Shown: piece after piece, positions 13,805-18,641 of the stretch
How positions within the stretch are numbered: the stretch's first letter is position 1
Layout: the number at the start of each line of letters is the position of its first letter
Assembly: GCA_037442845.1 (NCBI GenBank)
Contig: JBBIPL010000042.1
Span: 1 to 18,641, forward strand
Direction of reading: 5' to 3'
DNA length: 18,641 bases
Source: PFJX01 sp037442845
GTDB taxonomy: Bacteria; Pseudomonadota; Gammaproteobacteria; Burkholderiales; Thiobacillaceae
The notes under the pieces: generated by a model
Told to the model about the DNA's origin: nothing
Seen by the model: the letters and a program-made list of their open reading frames with translations, nothing else
The model's database searches: none
Translations under genes and position numbers: made by a program

Positions 13805-14538
13805 GCGCGCAGGCCCCGCAGCCAGTGCGCGTAGAGCCCTTCGGCGCAACGCCGCAGGGCGGGCAGGTGGGTCGCCGCCAGGCCAAGCATCTCCTCCGCG
13901 CTCTGCACGGCCGGGCCGCGCGCGGCGGCGAGTTCGTCGGCGCCCGCCACGCACCATTCCTGGATCATGGCCTCGGTCATCTCCACGTGGCATTGCATGC
14001 CCAGATGCTTGCCCAGGGCATAGGCCTGGTTGGCGCAGTGCGGGCTGGACAGCAGGTGGACCGCGCCGGGCGGCAGGGAGAAGGTTTCGCCATGCCAGTG
14101 AAAGGCCTGGAAGGAAGGCATGTCGCCGAACCAGGCGCGCGCCTCGGGCGAGTCGGCCACGCGCACCTCGCCCCAGCCGATCTCCTGCACCGGGTTGCGG
14201 CCGACCACGCCGCCCAGGGCCTTGGCGATGAGTTGTCCGCCGAGGCAGTGGCCGAGCACCGGGATATCGCGCGCCACCGCCGCGCGGATGAGTTCGAGGA
14301 CCGGCGGAATCCAGGGCAGGTCGTCGTTGACGCTCATCGGGCCGCCCATGAATACCAGCCCGGAGAAGGCGTCGGGCGTGGCGGGTGCGGGTTCGCCCGC
14401 GTCGATGGCGATGAGCCGCCACGGCAACTGGCGGGCTTCGAGGACCTCGGCGAAATGCCCCGGACCTTCACTGGCGGCGTGACGGAAGACGGCGATGGGC
14501 TGCATGCGGCGCGGATGAGCGTGGGATACGTCGCGCAT
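13801..14538 (-). CDS. Class I glutamine amidotransferase (GMP synthase-like, GuaA-type domain alone)
   Basis: 245 residues from ATG 14538. An alternative start at ATG 14505 (MQPIAVFRH) would give 234 residues and fits the family N-terminus better. Neither has a strong ribosome binding site. The nucleophile elbow is GHCLGGQ with C98, and the catalytic His-Glu pair is H184/E186 in CHVEMTE, so the triad is complete. FMGGPMSV (63-70) is the oxyanion-strand motif. Stand-alone members include gamma-glutamyl-polyamine or peptide hydrolases and amidotransferases that feed ammonia to a partner. No synthase partner is adjacent. The stop overlaps the 87-residue gene by four bases. Substrate unknown. 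Confidence 0.85.
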   Translation of the reverse strand: MRDVSHAHPRRMQPIAVFRHAASEGPGHFAEVLEARQLPWRLIAIDAGEPAPATPDAFSGLVFMGGPMSVNDDLPWIPPVLELIRAAVARDIPVLGHCLGGQLIAKALGGVVGRNPVQEIGWGEVRVADSPEARAWFGDMPSFQAFHWHGETFSLPPGAVHLLSSPHCANQAYALGKHLGMQCHVEMTEAMIQEWCVAGADELAAARGPAVQSAEEMLGLAATHLPALRRCAEGLYAHWLRGLRA

Positions 14539-14599
14539 TATGCGCCTGATGCCGGAGCCAGGCGGGGGTCCCGGTTGGCGGGAAGAACCCTGAAGAAAC

Positions 14600-14613
14600 G
14601 CGACCGGGGTCGC
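14600..14613 (-). terminator. Probable short intrinsic terminator after folE2
   Basis: On the minus strand, directly downstream of the folE2 stop, GCGAC-CCCG-GTCGC forms a 5-bp stem with a 4-base loop and is followed by GTTTCTTC. The stem is short and the T-tract is imperfect, so termination may be partial. It separates folE2 from the glutamine amidotransferase gene. Confidence 0.4.
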
Positions 14614-14616
14614 CGC

Positions 14617-15453
14617 TCAGGATCGCGGGGTCTTGTCGTTCTCGATCAACGCGTAGGCGGAGTGGTTGTGGATGCTTTCGAAGTTTTCGGCTTCCACCAC
14701 ATACGCATCGATGCGCGCATCCCGGTTCAGCGCCGCCGCCACGTCGCGCACCAGATCTTCCACGAACTTCGGGTTCTCGTAGGCGCGTTCGGTGACGAAT
14801 TTCTCGTCCGGGCGCTTGAGCAGGCCATAGAGCTGGCTGGAGGCATTGTCCTCGGCGATCTTGATGATGTCCTCGATCCACACGAAGGTATTGGTGCGCA
14901 CGCTGATGGTGACGTGCGAGCGCTGGTTGTGGGCGCCGTACTCGGAAATCTTCTTCGAGCAGGGGCACAGGCTGGTGCAGGGCGCCAGCACCTTCATGGT
15001 TTGCAGGTACTCGCCGTTCTTGATTTCGCCGATGAAGGTGACGTCGTAGTCCATCAGGCTTTCCACCCCGGACACGGGTGCCTTCTTGTTGACGAAGTAG
15101 GGGAAGTTCATCTCGATGTGGCCGGACTCCGCTTCCAGCTTCTTCACCATCAGGCGCAGCACGTCCTCGAAGGATTCCACCGAGAATTCCCGCTCGTTGC
15201 CGTTGAGGATTTCGATGAAGCGGGACATGTGGGTGCCCTTGAAGTGATGCGGCAGATAGACGTACATGCCGAAGCTGGCGATGGTGTGCTGGGCGCCGCC
15301 GGTCTTGTCGAGGACCCGCACCGGGTGGCGGAGGGCCTTGATGCCGACCTTGTCGATGGCGATCTGGCGCGAGTCGGGATAATTCTGCACGTCGGCGATG
15401 GCCGGAGCGGGGCAGGGGTTGGCGGTATCGCAGACCGCTTCGCAGGTGCTCAT
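14617..15453 (-). CDS. folE2: FolE2, GTP cyclohydrolase IB
   Basis: 278 residues. This is the GCYH-IB family (COG1469), which is unrelated in sequence to FolE and can use Mn or Fe instead of Zn. The active-site cysteine is C159 in LAPCTSLCPCSKKISEYGAHNQRSH (156-180), and FKGTHMSRF (71-79) carries the conserved metal-site histidine H75. It converts GTP to 7,8-dihydroneopterin triphosphate, the first step for tetrahydrofolate and queuosine precursors. Folate is also the formyl donor pool for the formyltransferase at 3285-4142, but that link is only pathway logic. ATG 15453 has AGGAA six to seven bases upstream and its own promoter in the gap after dxs. In some bacteria FolE2 is Zur-regulated, but I see no clear Zur-type palindrome here. 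Confidence 0.95.
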   Translation of the reverse strand: MSTCEAVCDTANPCPAPAIADVQNYPDSRQIAIDKVGIKALRHPVRVLDKTGGAQHTIASFGMYVYLPHHFKGTHMSRFIEILNGNEREFSVESFEDVLRLMVKKLEAESGHIEMNFPYFVNKKAPVSGVESLMDYDVTFIGEIKNGEYLQTMKVLAPCTSLCPCSKKISEYGAHNQRSHVTISVRTNTFVWIEDIIKIAEDNASSQLYGLLKRPDEKFVTERAYENPKFVEDLVRDVAAALNRDARIDAYVVEAENFESIHNHSAYALIENDKTPRS

Positions 15454-15480
15454 GGCGAATTCCTGAATGGAGTTGGACGC

Positions 15481-15509
15481 AGTATAAACCGCGGCAATAG
15501 TTGAGTAAA
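15481..15509 (-). promoter_or_regulatory. Sigma70-like promoter of folE2
   Basis: Read on the minus strand, TTTACT (15504-15509) is a -35 box matching TTGACA at four positions. A 17-base spacer leads to TATACT (15481-15486), a -10 box matching at five of six. The predicted start site is about 20 bases before ATG 15453. It lies wholly within the 60-base gap after dxs, so folE2 can be expressed independently of xseB-ispA-dxs. Confidence 0.6.
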
Positions 15510-15513
15510 CAGA

Positions 15514-17355
15514 TCAGGTAATCGCGAACGCGCGGATGGCGGCTTCCATGCCGGCGGCGTCCAGGCCGCAGCGCCGCAGCAGTTCGGCCGGATCGCCATG
15601 CTCGACGAAACGGTCGGGCAGGCCCAGGTGCAGGATGGGGCGAACCACGCCCATCTCGGCCAGGGCTTCGGCGACGGCGGCGCCGGCGCCGCCCATGACC
15701 ACGTTCTCCTCGACGGTCACCAGATGACTGTGGGTTTCGGCGAGCCGGCGCAGCAAATCGCGATCCAGGGGTTTGACGAAACGCATGTCGGCGACGCTGG
15801 CATCCAGCTTGTCGGCCGCCGCCAGGGCGGGCGCCAGCATGCTGCCGAAAGCCAGGATGGCGATGTCGCGGCCCTCGCGGCGCGGCACGCCGCGGCCGAC
15901 GGGCAGCGGCTCCAGGCCGGGATCGATGACGGCGCCCGGCCCCGTGCCGCGCGGATAGCGCACCGCGCTGGGGCCGTCGTGCAGAAACGCAGTGCTGAGC
16001 AGACGGCGGCATTCGTCCTCGTCGGAGGGCGCGGCGATGAGCAGATTGGGCACGCAGCGCAGGTAGGAGAGATCGAAGGCGCCCGCGTGCGTGGGACCGT
16101 CGGCACCGACCAGGCCGGCGCGGTCGATGGCCAGCAGCACCGGCAGCTTCTGCAGGGCGATGTCGTGGATGAGCTGGTCGTAGGCGCGCTGCAGGAAGGT
16201 GGAATAGATCGCCACCACCGGCTTGCGGCCCTCGCAGGCGAGGCCCGCGGCGAAGGTGAGGGCGTGCTGTTCGGCGATGCCGACATCGAAGTAGCGCTCG
16301 GGGAAGCGCTGGGCGAAATCGTTGAGTCCGGAACCCTCGCACATGGCCGGGGTGATGCCCACCAGACGCTCGTCGGCCGTCGCCATGTCGGTCAGCCACT
16401 GGCCGAACACCTCGGTGTAGCTGGGTTTGCTGGCGGCCTTGGCTTCGACGCCGACCTCGATCTTGAACTTGCCGACGCCGTGGTACAGGCAGGGATTGGC
16501 CTCGGCCGGGTTATAGCCGCGCCCCTTCTGCGTGATGATGTGCAGGAATTGCGGGCCCTTGAGCTGGCGGATGTTGGCCAGGGTCGGAATCAGCGCGTCC
16601 AGGTCGTGGCCGTCGATCGGCCCCAGGTAATTGAAGCCGAATTCCTCAAACAGGGTGCCGGGCGTCACCATGCCCTTCAGGTGTTCCTCGGCGCGCCGCG
16701 CCAGTTCGTGGATGGGCGGCAGATTCGAGAGCAGGCGCTCGCCGGTGCTGCGCAGGTTGTTGTAGAGGCGGCCGGACATCAGCTTGGTCAGGTAGGCGTT
16801 GAGCGCGCCGACGTTGGCGCTGATCGACATGTCGTTGTCGTTGAGGATCACCAGCAGGTTGGCGTCCATGGCGCCGGCGTTGTTGAGGGCCTCGAAGGCT
16901 ATGCCGGCGGTCATGGCGCCGTCGCCGATGACCGCCGCCACGCGACGTTCCTCGCCTTTCAGGCGGGCGGCGACGGCCATGCCCAGGGCGGCGGAGATCG
17001 AGGTGCTGGAGTGGCCGGCGACGAAGGCGTCGTATTCGCTTTCCTCGCGCTTGGGGAAGCCCGACAGGCCGTCGGTCTGGCGCAGGGTGTGCATGCGCTC
17101 GCGCCGCCCGGTGAGGATCTTGTGCACGTAGGTCTGATGGCCCACGTCCCAGACGATGCGATCCGCCGGGGTGTCGAAGACGTGGTGCAGGGCCAGGGTG
17201 AGTTCCACCACGCCCAGGTTGGAAGCCAGATGGCCACCGGTTCTGGAGACGCTGTCGATGATGAAGGCGCGCAATTCTCCGGCCAGGCATTTCAGGTCGG
17301 CGCGGCCCATGGCCTTCAGGTCGGCGGGGCTGTGCAGGTTTTCCAGCAGGCTCAT
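15514..17355 (-). CDS. dxs: Dxs, 1-deoxy-D-xylulose-5-phosphate synthase
   Basis: 613 residues, normal length. It condenses pyruvate and glyceraldehyde-3-phosphate, the first step of the MEP isoprenoid pathway. The thiamine-diphosphate motif starts GDGAMTAG (144-151) and ends NDNDMSI (172-178). H42 (GHLASNLG) and E362 (GIAEQHAL) are the catalytic histidine and cofactor-activating glutamate. Domains run in the usual order: TPP-binding about 1-290, pyrimidine-binding transketolase domain about 313-475, and C-terminal transketolase domain about 490-610. It begins 13 bases after ispA in the usual betaproteobacterial order xseB-ispA-dxs. No strong Shine-Dalgarno precedes the ATG. Confidence 0.97.
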   Translation of the reverse strand: MSLLENLHSPADLKAMGRADLKCLAGELRAFIIDSVSRTGGHLASNLGVVELTLALHHVFDTPADRIVWDVGHQTYVHKILTGRRERMHTLRQTDGLSGFPKREESEYDAFVAGHSSTSISAALGMAVAARLKGEERRVAAVIGDGAMTAGIAFEALNNAGAMDANLLVILNDNDMSISANVGALNAYLTKLMSGRLYNNLRSTGERLLSNLPPIHELARRAEEHLKGMVTPGTLFEEFGFNYLGPIDGHDLDALIPTLANIRQLKGPQFLHIITQKGRGYNPAEANPCLYHGVGKFKIEVGVEAKAASKPSYTEVFGQWLTDMATADERLVGITPAMCEGSGLNDFAQRFPERYFDVGIAEQHALTFAAGLACEGRKPVVAIYSTFLQRAYDQLIHDIALQKLPVLLAIDRAGLVGADGPTHAGAFDLSYLRCVPNLLIAAPSDEDECRRLLSTAFLHDGPSAVRYPRGTGPGAVIDPGLEPLPVGRGVPRREGRDIAILAFGSMLAPALAAADKLDASVADMRFVKPLDRDLLRRLAETHSHLVTVEENVVMGGAGAAVAEALAEMGVVRPILHLGLPDRFVEHGDPAELLRRCGLDAAGMEAAIRAFAIT

Positions 17356-17368
17356 GGGGACTTTCGCA

Positions 17369-18259
17369 TCAGTAGCGGCGCTCGACGATGAAACGCGCGA
17401 TCTCCGACAGGCGGCGGCCGGCCGGTCCGAAGGATTCGACGGCCCGTTCCGCGTCGGCGATCAGCTCGGCCGCGTAGCCGCGGGCAGCACGGGCCGTCAT
17501 CAGGGTGAGATAGGTGGCCTTGCCCTGGGCGGCATCCTTGCCGGCGGTCTTGCCCAGGGTGGCGGTATCGGTTTCCGCGTCGAGCACGTCATCCATGACC
17601 TGGAAGGCGAGACCGACGCAGCGGGCGTAACGTTCCAGGCCGGCACGGGCGGCCGGGTCCAGAGGACCGGCGGACAACGCGCCGAGCAGCACCGCGGCCT
17701 GGATCAGCGCTCCGGTCTTGTGGATGTGCATGAATTCCAGTTCGGCCAGATCCAGGGCCTTGCCGGTGCTGTCGAGGTCCACCGCCTGGCCCCCGGCCAT
17801 GCCGCGCGAACCGGAAGCGCGCGCCAGCAGGCCGAGCATTTCCACGCGCGTTTCGCCATCCAGCCCGGGCAGCGGCCGTGCCAGCACGTCGAAGGCGAGG
17901 CTTTGCAGGGCGTCTCCGACGAGCAGGGCGGTGGCCTCGTCGAAGCGTACATGGCAGGTGGGCTTGCCCCGGCGCAGATCGTCATCGTCCATGCAGGGCA
18001 GGTCGTCGTGGGTCAGCGAATAGACGTGGATCAGTTCCACCGCGCAGGCCGCCGGCTCGACGCGGTCGGCATCGGCGCCGGCCGCTTCGCCGGCGGCGAA
18101 GGCCAGCATGGGCCGCACCCGCTTGCCGCCGCCCAGCGCGACATAGCGCATGGCGGCGTGCAGTCTTTGCGGGGCCAGGGATTCCGCCGGCAGCGCCCGA
18201 TCCAGGGCGCTTTCCATGCGCGTCTGCACGGCGCGGGACCAGGCGGCGAAATCAGCCAT
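17369..18259 (-). CDS. ispA: IspA, farnesyl diphosphate synthase
   Basis: 296 residues of the trans-isoprenyl diphosphate synthase family. GGKRVRP (44-50) binds isopentenyl diphosphate. The first aspartate-rich motif is DDLPCMDDDDLRRG (85-98) and the second is DDVLD (223-227). The residues before the first motif (HVYSLTHDD) match E. coli IspA-type enzymes that stop at C15, so farnesyl diphosphate is the likely product. It supplies precursors for octaprenyl/undecaprenyl synthesis, and thus for ubiquinone and glycan carrier lipids. It overlaps the end of xseB by 8 bases and is followed by dxs after 13. Confidence 0.96.
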   Translation of the reverse strand: MADFAAWSRAVQTRMESALDRALPAESLAPQRLHAAMRYVALGGGKRVRPMLAFAAGEAAGADADRVEPAACAVELIHVYSLTHDDLPCMDDDDLRRGKPTCHVRFDEATALLVGDALQSLAFDVLARPLPGLDGETRVEMLGLLARASGSRGMAGGQAVDLDSTGKALDLAELEFMHIHKTGALIQAAVLLGALSAGPLDPAARAGLERYARCVGLAFQVMDDVLDAETDTATLGKTAGKDAAQGKATYLTLMTARAARGYAAELIADAERAVESFGPAGRRLSEIARFIVERRY

Positions 18260-18527
18260 CCCGGTTTTCCGGATCGAAATCCTTCAGCACGCCGTTCTCC
18301 AGAATCTTCACCTGCTGTTCGGCTTCGTCGAGGGTGCGTTGGCAGTATTGCGAAAGCAGCATGCCGCGCTTGTAGCCGGCCAGAGATTCTTCCAGGGAGA
18401 GTTGACCGGCCTCCAGCTTCTCGACGAGCTGTTCCAGCTCGCGCATGGCCCCCTCGAAATCCTTGGGCGCGTTCTCCGCCGGGAAAAGCTCCTGATTGGC
18501 GGAAGTGGGTTTCGTGGTCTTCGGCAT
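18252..18527 (-). CDS. xseB: XseB, exodeoxyribonuclease VII small subunit
   Basis: 91 residues. The conserved core is DFEGAMRELEQLVEKLEAGQLSLEESLAGYKRGM (23-56) and the following helix LLSQYCQRTLDEAEQQVKILE (57-77), the two-helix coiled hairpin of XseB. It binds XseA, the large subunit encoded elsewhere, to form the single-strand-specific exonuclease VII. The N-terminal 20 residues are polar and variable, as usual. It is the first gene of xseB-ispA-dxs and overlaps ispA by 8 bases. ATG 18527 is preceded by a CCCCCC-rich leader without a Shine-Dalgarno. The 114 bases upstream (18528-18641) hold an AGTTT-AAACT inverted repeat (plus-strand 18552-18567) but no convincing promoter. Confidence 0.95.
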   Translation of the reverse strand: MPKTTKPTSANQELFPAENAPKDFEGAMRELEQLVEKLEAGQLSLEESLAGYKRGMLLSQYCQRTLDEAEQQVKILENGVLKDFDPENRDG

Positions 18528-18641
18528 GGCGGCGGGGGGATTGGTGGTGCGGAGTTTACAAACAAACTACTTGCTATTGGGGCCAATGAGCACTGCTGCG
18601 GGTGAGTGCGATGGGGAGGCAGCCAAATCAGGTCTGCGCTT

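Noticed and set aside
14468..16399. 643-codon minus-strand frame spanning parts of dxs, folE2 and the amidotransferase
   Set aside because: It is out of frame with both recognised enzymes and is Arg/Pro-rich without motifs.
15598..17391. 597-codon plus-strand open frame antisense to dxs
   Set aside because: Dxs on the minus strand has all catalytic motifs, and the antisense frame has only compositional bias.

Overview
This is a GC-rich chromosomal window. Its gene set (ubiJ-ubiB, xseB-ispA-dxs followed by folE2, an exosortase A-associated O-ligase) suggests a betaproteobacterium, most likely of the Rhodocyclales/Nitrosomonadales type. That placement is inferred from gene content and order, not from a marker gene. 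Nearly every gene lies on the minus strand. The only plus-strand operon is mtnA-aldolase near the middle.

Left part (about 1-7230, minus strand). This is an accessory surface-glycan region. Read in transcription order it holds a small unrecognised gene next to two strong palindromes, a CapK/PaaK-type adenylate-forming enzyme, an alpha/alpha-toroid protein, a formyltransferase, an O-glycosylation ligase of the exosortase A type, and a Wzm-type ABC-2 permease. The ATPase partner normally found beside such a permease is not in the window. The next genes are a two-gene MNT/HEPN toxin-antitoxin module, and at the extreme left edge there is a short sequence resembling an insertion-sequence end. The genes from 7230 to 2002 are tightly packed, with overlaps or short gaps, so they probably act together to build, N-formylate/acylate and ligate or export a glycan.

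Middle part (7262-11150). ubiB and ubiJ (ubiquinone biosynthesis accessory factors, minus strand) diverge from mtnA and a fuculose-phosphate-aldolase-like class II aldolase (plus strand). mtnA and the aldolase overlap by 4 bases. No mtnC/D/W/X genes are adjacent, which points to the MTA/5'-deoxyadenosine 'DHAP shunt' rather than the classical methionine salvage cycle.

Right-middle part (11214-14538, minus strand). A GMP-synthase-like class I glutamine amidotransferase overlaps an 87-residue protein of unknown function. After a gap comes a membrane protein whose GGDEF domain has lost its catalytic core, then a DoxX-family membrane protein and glucokinase. The last two are coupled by a 4-base overlap.

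Right part (14617-18527, minus strand). xseB, ispA and dxs form a classical DNA-repair/isoprenoid-precursor operon. It is followed by folE2 (metal-flexible GTP cyclohydrolase IB), which has its own sigma70-like promoter in the 60-base gap after dxs. IspA/Dxs products feed the isoprenoid chain used by the UbiJ/UbiB ubiquinone pathway, and polyprenyl carriers used by the glycan genes. No rRNA, tRNA or CRISPR array was seen.
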